From an uncultured Verrucomicrobiota bacterium (lineage in GTDB: Bacteria; Verrucomicrobiota; Kiritimatiellia; RFP12; UBA1067), in assembly GCA_946631345.1 (NCBI GenBank), contig CAMPAA010000027.1:1-20224 (forward strand): a stretch of 20,224 nucleotides of DNA, given 5' to 3'. Under the pieces are notes generated by a model, which saw only the letters and a list, made by a program, of their open reading frames with translations, ran no database searches and had not been told where the DNA came from. The translations under genes and the position numbers were made by a program. Each line of letters begins with the position of its first letter. The first letter of the stretch is position 1. This document shows, piece by piece, positions 1 to 7,876 of this stretch.

Positions 1-116
1 ACAGCATTGGTCGAATCCGCCGCCAATCCCGACAGCGGAATAATCGCCGCAGAAATCATCAACAAAACTAATGACAAGCAATCATCCATCTTATATAGAA
101 GGGCCTTCATTCTCAT
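1..116 (-). CDS. N-terminus of a further exported protein (partial, runs off the window)
   Basis: Only the first 38 codons are present. The translation opens with MRMKALLYK, followed by a hydrophobic stretch (LSLVLLMISAAIIPLSG) and an LAAD junction, which is a typical Sec signal peptide with a basic n-region. The first ATG in this frame (114-116) directly follows an in-frame TGA. Later ATGs at 108-110 and 87-89 are possible, but starting at 87-89 would leave an acidic n-region. With the first ATG the gene overlaps the end of the upstream FAD/SGNH gene by 26 nt, so it continues the same operon. No obvious Shine-Dalgarno sits at ideal spacing (GGAG is 13 nt upstream). The function is unknown because the mature part lies outside the window. 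Confidence 0.6.
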   Translation of the reverse strand, partial: MRMKALLYKMDDCLSLVLLMISAAIIPLSGLAADSTNA

Positions 117-3100
117 TCATATCATCATGCTCCGAAATCAAAACTTGCTGTTCTAATTGGCTTTCCACAAGCCGCCGGACCTCCACTTGCTCCGATGCCG
201 GACGCTCGGACGACATCGCTTTTCTCAAGCGTTCCACTTGCGTCATCATTTCCGCCCTGTCTGCACGAACTTTGCGATAGTCCTCCACAAACGCACAGAA
301 TGTCGAATAGTGAGGCGACGTCTTTGTGCTCTCCAGCCACTTGTCTAGATGCCCATCCATACGAGCATGGTCTGATTCGGGAATCCCGGCATTCCTCGTC
401 ATGCCGACAACGAGTTGATGGTCCCTCAAAACTCGCACCAGTTCAACAAGCTCGGTCATCGGCCTTGCGGCCTTCTGCGCCCTGCGCTGGTTTTCGGTGT
501 CAAGCGTCGCGACATTGACGCCTCCCGCAAGTTCATCGGCCGAGAATCTGGCGACGACCTTTCCGTCGAAAACAAGTTCGTATTCGCCGGCTTCGAGACC
601 AACAACCGCAATCTCTTCGCGGTTGATTGTATCGGTCAATGGAAACAACCCTTTATCCTCTACGATCATGTATTCAGGTAGTGTTGGGAAAGGAAGCGAA
701 CGTGGCGCATATGTAAACGATACACTATTCTTCGACCTTACAACATCCGTCACATCGGCATTATCCATATCCCGAACCGTCAAGGACGATGCATCGACCT
801 CCGCCCGTGCGACCAATGGTGACGCCCCAAGGGACTTAAGTATTTGCGCGGCAATGACAAGATGCCCCTCCTTGCCAGGATGGACACGGTCGGGACAGAA
901 CCGAAAATCCAGATTGCTCTTGAACATTTCCGTCATCGGACTATGCAGCTCGACAAGCTCGAGCCCCCTCTTCGCTGCGATGTCACGCACAATGTCGGCG
1001 CAAGACGCAAGACCTGGTTCGTTGCATTCGACAAGACACTCACCCTTCGACTTGGTGTACTGGTCGTAAGGCGTCGGCGTCATGAACGCCGTGGATATGT
1101 TCGCTGAAGCAAGCCTGTCTGCAATCGTCGTCATGTTCCGCGCAAAGTCGGAAAGCGACTTCATGCGGGCGGACGACTGCTCCTCCGTAGGCGTTGCCGT
1201 CGCGTAGTTGCCTCTCCCAACGTCATTCATGCCAAACATGACAAACACACAGTCAGGCTTCATCGGCAGAAGATCCGCGTCAAAGCGTCGAAGTGCCTGA
1301 CCAGCCGTGTTGCCGCCGACACCGCAGTTCATGAACAAAGCGCCGCTTCCCGGATGTCGAAGCCCCTCCCACAGCTGAATGTACTGAATATATTTGCCTC
1401 CATGCGTAATCGAATCCCCGAAAAACGCAATTCGTTCGCTGGGCGCAAAGGGATTCATCAGTTCTATGCACATAGGGATGCGCATGCCGTCGCACAGAAG
1501 ACGTTTTTGCAGCGTTCTGATATCCTTGCCGAGTTCTCGTGGAGTCAGGTTTCTCGCAACACACAAGGCTGCAGCCGTTCCCACGACCTGTCCTTCGGTG
1601 GCGCAAGTCGCGCCAACCCTGGTAGAACCCAACGCAAGATGCGTCACCGATATGTTCCTGCCCGCCATAAAAAGGTTTGGAATATTCCTCGAATAAAGGC
1701 ATCTATACGGAATCGAATAGATTGGGACGTTGCGCGGCTTCGCGCCCTTTCCCCAGCCATTCGACACAGGGCTTTGCATCCCAAGGACGTCATGGACGTC
1801 AAGCCCCCATCCGCCATACGTCACACGATCGTCGAACATCCGTCCCTCAATAAGATCATTGGCCGTGAGAATGTAGTCGCCCACCAGCCTCCGCGATTCG
1901 CGCCTGCCGTTGATATGCGGAACTTTCGTCAACACTGCGTTTGCGGCCTTGGCTCTCAGTGGCGATTTGTTCTTCAGCCATCCCCAGTATGCGAACACAT
2001 AGCGTATCAGTTCATCGCGAGCCTCCTCGCCATTATTCATGTCGTCCAGCGAGTTCGGATGCTCCAACCACCATGGACGATCAAGGCCTTCAACCCTGCG
2101 GGTAAATCCCTGCGGCAGAATGTCGGCCCAATCCGGCGTATGGAATTCGACAGGACGCTCCTTGAATTCATACTTGTAGTACGTAAGGCATCCGCTCATT
2201 GTCAGACCATCCGGCTCGCTCGGGGCGAGGTCGATGGGCTCCCCGAATTCTGACGCCGACTCGCGCCCATATCGGTATTCCGCTCCGGCATAGAACCCAA
2301 GCCATCCGTCCCCCGTGCAGTCGATGAACATCTTTCCACTGTATCGCGACCTCTTCCCCGTCATGGTGTTGCGCGAAAGCACAGCCGATATGCGTCCCTC
2401 CGCGCCTATGACCCGTTCGTTGCAGAACACCTTTACATTCGGCTCATTGCCAAGCAGCTTCGCCGCCGCCGCAGAAAGCCAGCGACGAGACTTGTTCTCG
2501 TTCAGCGCATTCCACTCTTTCACAATGCCGCGTTCGCCCCAGCCAGGATGGTGGAACGTCGCCGCCCCGTCTGTCCTGATGCCGATTTCGTCAGAACAGT
2601 TCCCTCCAAGAACAGGACGGTCATGCACTAGCGCCGTCTTGGCCCCACCTCTCGCCGCCGCCACGGCAGCACATACGCCAGCCGGGCCGGCACCGACCAC
2701 AACGACGTCAAAGACGCCCGCATCTTCCACATCGCCACATGGCGACATGCGTCTACGAAGTTCCTCTGTCTTCGCATAGTCGTCATCTGGAACAGCATTC
2801 ATATCCGTAGTCAGCCAGACGACATCGCACCTTGCAAACGCTCCGCTCAGGTCTTCAATAGACAGCCTGTGTCCACCTGATGATAGATCAACTTCGGCAA
2901 CACGCTCCCACGCCCAGCCACTCTTCCCAGATGCGCCAAGAATACCGCCACACCCATTGCCGTCAATAGAAACGCGGAACTTGCCAGGGTGAAACTCAGG
3001 AACCCAGTCTTTACTCCTCACCCATACAGCATATGCGCCGGCATCCCCTACATTAAATGACGTGCTTGCCGCCCCGACGGGAGCAAGAACGCCAGGAGCC

Positions 3101-3288
3101 ATCAAGTAGGCCGAGCCCATCAGGTGCGTGAACTGCGTATCAACGACCCACGCCCCCTTGTCCGTGAAATCCTCCGCCTCGATCCAAACGTCACTTGCTG
3201 CACAAGAAAGCTCAGCAAAAGCGTTCAGCGCCACAACCCAAATGAGCCACAGCCGCTTTATTCCGCAAACGCGATATTTGTTGTTCAT
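91..3288 (-). CDS. Exported FAD-dependent oxidoreductase fused to SGNH/GDSL hydrolase
   Basis: A 1065-residue multidomain protein. Residues 1-30 form a signal peptide (basic n-region, LWLIWVVALNAFA, cleavage near SCA/AS). Residues 33-165 look like a beta-sandwich carbohydrate-binding-type domain. Residues 193-590 are an FAD_oxidored-type domain: GAGPAG at 199-204, GRRESRRLVGDY at 461-472, and a closing NLFMAGRNIS block near 538-547. Residues 617-825 are an SGNH hydrolase with GDSI at 624-627 (nucleophile Ser626), GMND at 686-689, and D800-x-x-H803. All hallmark residues of both enzymes are present. The last 200 residues are unassigned, with a charged, helical C-terminus. The start overlaps the preceding phosphoesterase gene by ATGA, behind a good GGGAGGG ribosome-binding site. 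SGNH domains often deacylate glycans. Linking that to the oxidoreductase is inference, as is the substrate. Confidence 0.9.
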   Translation of the reverse strand: MNNKYRVCGIKRLWLIWVVALNAFAELSCAASDVWIEAEDFTDKGAWVVDTQFTHLMGSAYLMAPGVLAPVGAASTSFNVGDAGAYAVWVRSKDWVPEFHPGKFRVSIDGNGCGGILGASGKSGWAWERVAEVDLSSGGHRLSIEDLSGAFARCDVVWLTTDMNAVPDDDYAKTEELRRRMSPCGDVEDAGVFDVVVVGAGPAGVCAAVAAARGGAKTALVHDRPVLGGNCSDEIGIRTDGAATFHHPGWGERGIVKEWNALNENKSRRWLSAAAAKLLGNEPNVKVFCNERVIGAEGRISAVLSRNTMTGKRSRYSGKMFIDCTGDGWLGFYAGAEYRYGRESASEFGEPIDLAPSEPDGLTMSGCLTYYKYEFKERPVEFHTPDWADILPQGFTRRVEGLDRPWWLEHPNSLDDMNNGEEARDELIRYVFAYWGWLKNKSPLRAKAANAVLTKVPHINGRRESRRLVGDYILTANDLIEGRMFDDRVTYGGWGLDVHDVLGMQSPVSNGWGKGAKPRNVPIYSIPYRCLYSRNIPNLFMAGRNISVTHLALGSTRVGATCATEGQVVGTAAALCVARNLTPRELGKDIRTLQKRLLCDGMRIPMCIELMNPFAPSERIAFFGDSITHGGKYIQYIQLWEGLRHPGSGALFMNCGVGGNTAGQALRRFDADLLPMKPDCVFVMFGMNDVGRGNYATATPTEEQSSARMKSLSDFARNMTTIADRLASANISTAFMTPTPYDQYTKSKGECLVECNEPGLASCADIVRDIAAKRGLELVELHSPMTEMFKSNLDFRFCPDRVHPGKEGHLVIAAQILKSLGASPLVARAEVDASSLTVRDMDNADVTDVVRSKNSVSFTYAPRSLPFPTLPEYMIVEDKGLFPLTDTINREEIAVVGLEAGEYELVFDGKVVARFSADELAGGVNVATLDTENQRRAQKAARPMTELVELVRVLRDHQLVVGMTRNAGIPESDHARMDGHLDKWLESTKTSPHYSTFCAFVEDYRKVRADRAEMMTQVERLRKAMSSERPASEQVEVRRLVESQLEQQVLISEHDDMNENEGPSI

Positions 3289-4748
3289 GTGGAATATCCC
3301 TCCCAGTCTTGCGACAACGGATTTCCGGCCTTTCCGAAGCAGTCACGAGGTATGACGGAAAAGCGAACGCTTTTGCAGGGCGGCAGCTCCTCCGTCGAGA
3401 ACAGGCATTCTCCCGGCAAGTCGGCGAACTCCTCCGGATAGGCAAAACCTGGCGCAATGATTTTGCGCACGATGGAAATGTCGCGATTCCGTGCATCCTT
3501 CATCTTCGCCTCCACCAAGTAGTCAAACACGCGACATCCGTCCACGGTCTTGGCGCGGGGGAATGAAACATGGACACATGGCTTCCCCCTGAACGCGACA
3601 CCCTCAAGCGGATGTCCATTCGGGCAAGACATGGCAGCAATCCTCGCATTCGGCGCAAACTGCGGCGCAACTCTATGGGCTGCCTGACGGGAGAAGTCCA
3701 ACGGCCCGCCTTCCTTTGCCGGAAGCGGCACGACCCACGCAGGACCGATGGGACGATCAAATACGACAGACTGCCTATGGACAACCAGATGACTGTCGAA
3801 TACCTCGATCAATTCGCAGCATCCGCCCTTCTCGTCCCCGCCGCCCGCATGCAAACCGCTCATCGGAGCCATCAACTTCTTCCTGTAGCTTGGATGCCAG
3901 TATGCCGTCACGTTGTCGTACTCAAATCCACCCGCTCCCTCGCACAGACAGCCCGCGCCAATTGACGTAAACGCGCCCTGCCATACGGTACGCTCGTCGG
4001 AAACGGCACAGTGCGAATGCCCTGAAACAGCAACCGCATTGGAAAACGGCGAGAGCGCCCGAGTGGCCTCGCCATTGTCATCTCCCTCCAAAGCGGCAGA
4101 ATACGAACCGTGGCAAGTCCCCTTCGGCGCTTGATGCTGGCAGTAGAAGAACGGCCTTGCGCCGCGCAGCCCGTCCGCGTGCTCGCGGAAGTATTCCTCG
4201 ACCGGAGGCTTCAGGCTCGACCACTGCGAGCCGATGAACACATACCCCTTGACCTCTCGCCGCCAGATCACCTCCCACTTCTGTCCGAAGAGCCGCCGCC
4301 ACGTCTTTTCCGGGTTGTCCCCGTAGCAGAACCGCTGGGCGAGCATCTGCCCTTCGGTGAAGTTCCTCCACCGTCCGCCCCACGCATCGACGTCATGGTT
4401 GCCGGTGGAGATCATGAGCTCCACCCTGCGTCCGTCTGCGGCACGTCCATCAGGAAACACCTTGTACCAGATGGCGGCGAACTTCTCCATCTCGCTTATA
4501 AGTCCTGAATGCGCGATATCGCCTGGGCACAGCACGGCATCCACATTCCTTGACGTGAACCAGCGGAACGCCTTCTCCACCTGTCCGACGGCGTCTGGCT
4601 TGCTGTTGCCGATATGCACGTCGCTGACGACGCCAAATCGCAGATTGGGAGGGACGGGCTTCGTCCCGTCCATGGCCGCGACGAAGCGCGGCCCGCCCAG
4701 CGCGCCAAACGCGAACGCCCCGCCCACAAAACCTCTTCTCGTCACCAT
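3285..4748 (-). CDS. Calcineurin-like metallophosphoesterase, Tat-type leader
   Basis: A 487-residue dinuclear-metal phosphoesterase, probably hydrolysing a phospho-mono- or diester outside the cytoplasm. Metal-ligand motifs occur in family order: D43-x-H45, GD at 76-77, GNHD at 116-119, H205 (YCQH) and GHSH at 243-246, so the active site looks complete. The N-terminus reads MVTRRGFVGGAFAFGALGG, a twin-arginine-like leader. The start at 4746-4748 is chosen because GGAGG lies 8 nt upstream and because the frame upstream of it runs through the DapA-like gene; a start at 4847 would add 33 unlikely residues. The gene overlaps the DapA-like gene by 7 nt and the FAD/SGNH gene by 4 nt (ATGA). The C-terminal 150 residues are an unassigned accessory domain. 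The substrate is unknown. Confidence 0.88.
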   Translation of the reverse strand: MVTRRGFVGGAFAFGALGGPRFVAAMDGTKPVPPNLRFGVVSDVHIGNSKPDAVGQVEKAFRWFTSRNVDAVLCPGDIAHSGLISEMEKFAAIWYKVFPDGRAADGRRVELMISTGNHDVDAWGGRWRNFTEGQMLAQRFCYGDNPEKTWRRLFGQKWEVIWRREVKGYVFIGSQWSSLKPPVEEYFREHADGLRGARPFFYCQHQAPKGTCHGSYSAALEGDDNGEATRALSPFSNAVAVSGHSHCAVSDERTVWQGAFTSIGAGCLCEGAGGFEYDNVTAYWHPSYRKKLMAPMSGLHAGGGDEKGGCCELIEVFDSHLVVHRQSVVFDRPIGPAWVVPLPAKEGGPLDFSRQAAHRVAPQFAPNARIAAMSCPNGHPLEGVAFRGKPCVHVSFPRAKTVDGCRVFDYLVEAKMKDARNRDISIVRKIIAPGFAYPEEFADLPGECLFSTEELPPCKSVRFSVIPRDCFGKAGNPLSQDWEGYST

Positions 4749-5836
4749 GTTGTACCTCCATTCCGCACGAATCTCATCATGTCGGCATAGAGAAGGTCGA
4801 GCTCCTCCTTCTGCCGGTCGGGTATCTCCAGCGTTGAAAGCCTCCACTCGCGACCGACGCCGAAATTGCCGCCATCGGTGACGTTGAGCGTCTTGTATTC
4901 GCGCGAGACAAGGTTCTTGAACACCCCCGCCTTGCAGAGCATGTAGAGATTGTAGCCGCGAAGTCCACGTTTTCCGGGAAAATTGCGCTGGTCTATGAGA
5001 AGCCTATACATTGCATAGCCCTGCGCGAGCCTCCCGTCCCGATCGCTGGAAAGATGAGCTCGCCAGATGTCAGCAAGAATCGGCGCGTAGGCGCACCGCT
5101 CGGTTATCAGACCCTCGCTTCCGCACTGTCGCAGCTGATAGAGCCACTGCCAACCGCCCCATCCGCTCATGACAGTCTTAATGAATGGCCTCGCCGCGTT
5201 TTCTTGGATCATCCGTTCGTTAGCCTCGTCTCCCGCAGCCTCTTCCTTGATGTAGCCGAACTGCAGTGGATGCTTCTTCGCAAGCCTCACCATCATCCCG
5301 ACGGACGGCGTAGGGGTCTCGTGCGTTCCGAAAGTCTGGAAGATGACAGGCCTTTTCGCCACATTGCCAAGGGCGTCCCAGGCGTCCTCGAGTTCGCGCT
5401 CAGTGCGAACGTCGTCCGGCGGGCGGGCTATTAGCGCAATCTTGGTGCGTGGATGCCGTGCGGCGACATCTTCCGCCTCGGCCGCGAGCTCCAGCATCTC
5501 CGTCGTGTTCGTTCCGTTTACGCCGATGGCCAGCACTATAGACCGCCCTTCCACGGCCTTGGCGACGGCCTCTGCCGAGAGCCGCTTTTCCTCCCTCGTG
5601 AGCAAGTCTACCGCATCGTTTGACTGCCCCCAGATCACGCCGGGACATCCGCAGTCGTCCACATACTGCGCCTCTTTTCCTAGCGTCTTGTAATCTACCG
5701 AGCCATCCTCGTTATAGGCGATTGACATTATAGGAAACGGACCCTTCATATCCGCAGGCGTCGGAACCGCCGCCACGGCGGCGAACACAACAGAAAAGAA
5801 GAGCGCGACTAGCAGGGCTGGCGGAAGAGACTGCAT
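4742..5836 (-). CDS. DapA/N-acetylneuraminate-lyase family protein with signal peptide
   Basis: A 364-residue TIM-barrel class I lyase/aldolase homologue. The visible family pattern is an IWGQSND...LTREEK block (68-84, equivalent to GxTGE..L..EE), GVNGTNTTEMLELA (105-118), and the Schiff-base lysine K197 in FGYIKEE. The usual Y-N-x-P proton-relay motif is not recognisable; the equivalent stretch reads VIFQTFGTHETP, with F166 where Tyr is expected. The N-terminus (MQSLPPALLVALFFSVVFAAVAA) looks like a signal peptide, which is odd for a normally cytosolic family; its n-region lacks basic residues. The start at 5834-5836 has GGAG 11 nt upstream; an in-frame ATG at 5843-5845 has it only 2 nt away. 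It lies 16 nt after the SDR gene. Likely role: reversible aldol cleavage of a keto-deoxy sugar acid, by inference only. Confidence 0.82.
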   Translation of the reverse strand: MQSLPPALLVALFFSVVFAAVAAVPTPADMKGPFPIMSIAYNEDGSVDYKTLGKEAQYVDDCGCPGVIWGQSNDAVDLLTREEKRLSAEAVAKAVEGRSIVLAIGVNGTNTTEMLELAAEAEDVAARHPRTKIALIARPPDDVRTERELEDAWDALGNVAKRPVIFQTFGTHETPTPSVGMMVRLAKKHPLQFGYIKEEAAGDEANERMIQENAARPFIKTVMSGWGGWQWLYQLRQCGSEGLITERCAYAPILADIWRAHLSSDRDGRLAQGYAMYRLLIDQRNFPGKRGLRGYNLYMLCKAGVFKNLVSREYKTLNVTDGGNFGVGREWRLSTLEIPDRQKEELDLLYADMMRFVRNGGTTW

Positions 5837-5852
5837 ATATACCATTGCTCCG

Positions 5853-6635
5853 TCACATATCGCAATTGTGCGGCCCGAGGATACGTCCACCATCCACCGG
5901 CACATCAACGCCGGTTATGTACCACGCCGAATCAGATGCGAGAAAAACAACGGCGCGTGCAATATCAGTGGCATCGCCACTCCATCCAATCCACGTTCCA
6001 TCACACGGCTGCACTCCACCATCCTCCTTGCGATTAATCCAACCGGGCGACACGCAGTTAACCGTTATTCCGCGTTTGGCATTCTCCATTGCGAGTGTAC
6101 GCGTTAGCCCAATGACTGCCGCCTTACACGCCGAGTAGTCCGCACGCCCAGGAAGCCCCACTTCTCCAGCAATGGAACCAAGATTAATGATTCGCCCGTA
6201 TTCGTTTGCGGCCATGTGCGGTAAAACCGCCTGAAGACAGTGAAGCGTCCCTTCTACATTGACGGCGAAGACACGCTTCCATTCTGTAACGGGAATATCC
6301 TCGATCCGACGGGGGGCCTTTTCATCTCTATGTATCCAAACTCCGGCGTTGTTAACAAGGATGTCGATCTTTCCAAAATCAGCTAGAATATCCTCAACTG
6401 TAGCCTTAACATTATCAGCATCCGTGACATCCATCCGATATGTGCGAACGCTCGGCATAGCCTTGAAACTGTCAGCCAATGCGCTTTCCGACAAATCTGT
6501 CGCGGCTACTTTGACGCCATGCTCCGAAAGCATCTTGCAGATTGCCGTACCTATGTTGCCGCAGGCTCCTGTGACAACGGCAACGCGACCATCAAATCTC
6601 ACCAACGGTTGTTCGAACGGTTCTTTCCTTGTCAT
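5853..6635 (-). CDS. Short-chain dehydrogenase/reductase (classical SDR)
   Basis: A 260-residue NAD(P)-dependent oxidoreductase of usual family length. The cofactor motif TGACGNIG is at 22-29, an acidic D47 after beta-2 suggests NAD(H) preference, and NNAG is at 95-98. The catalytic tetrad N126, S154, Y167, K171 (YSACK) is complete, and the C-terminal DVPVDGG fits. No signal peptide is seen, so it is cytosolic. The start at 6633-6635 is preferred: AGGAG lies 10 nt upstream and it forms an ATGA overlap with the MFS gene; the ATG at 6642-6644 would have that site 1-2 nt away. Its position between a permease and a DapA-like lyase suggests oxidation of an imported sugar or sugar acid before cleavage. 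The substrate is unknown. Confidence 0.93.
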   Translation of the reverse strand: MTRKEPFEQPLVRFDGRVAVVTGACGNIGTAICKMLSEHGVKVAATDLSESALADSFKAMPSVRTYRMDVTDADNVKATVEDILADFGKIDILVNNAGVWIHRDEKAPRRIEDIPVTEWKRVFAVNVEGTLHCLQAVLPHMAANEYGRIINLGSIAGEVGLPGRADYSACKAAVIGLTRTLAMENAKRGITVNCVSPGWINRKEDGGVQPCDGTWIGWSGDATDIARAVVFLASDSAWYITGVDVPVDGGRILGPHNCDM

Positions 6636-7876
6636 GTCGTGCATGCTCCTTTATCTATCCTATCATTTCTGAATGAGAACAAAAGCGACATCCCCATCAA
6701 TACTGCCGCCGCGACCAAGACCCATCCTATGGCGGCAAAGCCATTTTCAAGTCCGTGAGTACCCGACCCCTGCGACATCCAGCCGAGCAAGATCGGCGCG
6801 AAGGAGCCAAGCACACCGGAAAGCACATTGACGTAACCCATAGCACTCGCATGGAACCGCGACTGCACAACATCGAACACCGAGTTGACGGAATTGGCCT
6901 CAAACGCACCCTTGGCAATCCCAAGGGAAGCCGCCGCACACCAAGTCCCAGCAATAGTTCCGCTCCGCCCAAACATAAGAAATGCCGGCGCCGCAGCAAG
7001 AAGCGCACCAACCTGAAGCGAAAGTCGAAATCCTGGCCAGCGCGAGACTAGACGATCCGTGACGAAACCAGCCACGAGAATCGCGGCAAAGGCAGCAGAG
7101 AAATGGCAAAACATCACGCCAGAGCTAGCAGCGCCAGGCGAAACAGCGAACTTATCTGAGACAAACTTGGGACCCCATGCACAATATCCAAATGTGGCAA
7201 AAGTAAATGCGACATGCCCCAACGCGGCCAGCACCGCACTCGGACAGCAAAAAAAGGCCCGAAGCGACTCAATAAAAGTTACCCCGCCACCGGTCGTTTC
7301 GGCAGTGCGACCTTTCATTCCGCCGCCACGAACAACAAGCAAAAACACAACCCCCAACACCAGTCCGACAACTCCAAAGAGAAAATACGCCGCCCGCCAA
7401 CTTCCCCAAACAGACAACACCACGGCAACAGCAATTCCCGACATCATCCACCCCACGTAAAACGCCGCCTGATGCAGACTCATGGCTATGCCTCGCGTCT
7501 TGTCGTGCTGCAGCGCAATCAGCCCAGCCGCTGCAGGAGCATAGAAAGTCTGCGGTACAGTGATTGCAAAGGCAACAAGCAGAAACATGCTCCAGAATCC
7601 ACACGCAGTACCAGCGAGAATCGTCATCACGCTCCAGACAACCGAAGCAACACCAATCAGAATGCCTTTGTTGCAATGATCACCGAAATACCCGGCAATG
7701 GGAACCGCAGCTGCATATGCCCAAAACACCGCCGAATTCAGAATGCCGAACTGGACATCGCTCATTCCCGTGTCACCCTGAATCGGGATGGCTAGTGCCC
7801 CTATGAGCGCCCGATCTATCGTATAAAACACGAAAGTAGCGCAAAGAAACGCAAGCAATGTCCACTTGTTCTTCAT
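6632..7876 (-). CDS. MFS transporter
   Basis: A 414-residue integral membrane protein with about twelve hydrophobic segments arranged as two halves around a hydrophilic loop (roughly 184-205). A motif-A-like GYFGDHCNKG follows the second segment (62-71). The layout resembles anion:cation-symporter type sugar-acid permeases (hexuronate/galactonate family), but the exact substrate cannot be assigned. The start at 7874-7876 gives a clean MKNKWTLLAFL membrane start and an ATGA overlap with the upstream glycosidase-like gene; a longer frame starting at 7924 lies inside that gene and adds a non-membrane prefix. Only a weak GGAA ribosome-binding site is seen, consistent with translational coupling. 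It probably imports the product of the exported enzymes in this operon. Confidence 0.93.
   Translation of the reverse strand: MKNKWTLLAFLCATFVFYTIDRALIGALAIPIQGDTGMSDVQFGILNSAVFWAYAAAVPIAGYFGDHCNKGILIGVASVVWSVMTILAGTACGFWSMFLLVAFAITVPQTFYAPAAAGLIALQHDKTRGIAMSLHQAAFYVGWMMSGIAVAVVLSVWGSWRAAYFLFGVVGLVLGVVFLLVVRGGGMKGRTAETTGGGVTFIESLRAFFCCPSAVLAALGHVAFTFATFGYCAWGPKFVSDKFAVSPGAASSGVMFCHFSAAFAAILVAGFVTDRLVSRWPGFRLSLQVGALLAAAPAFLMFGRSGTIAGTWCAAASLGIAKGAFEANSVNSVFDVVQSRFHASAMGYVNVLSGVLGSFAPILLGWMSQGSGTHGLENGFAAIGWVLVAAAVLMGMSLLFSFRNDRIDKGACTT

Noticed and set aside
1354..2253. 299-codon plus-strand open frame
   Set aside because: Lies wholly antisense to the FAD/SGNH gene, whose motifs prove its frame; its translation has no recognisable domain.
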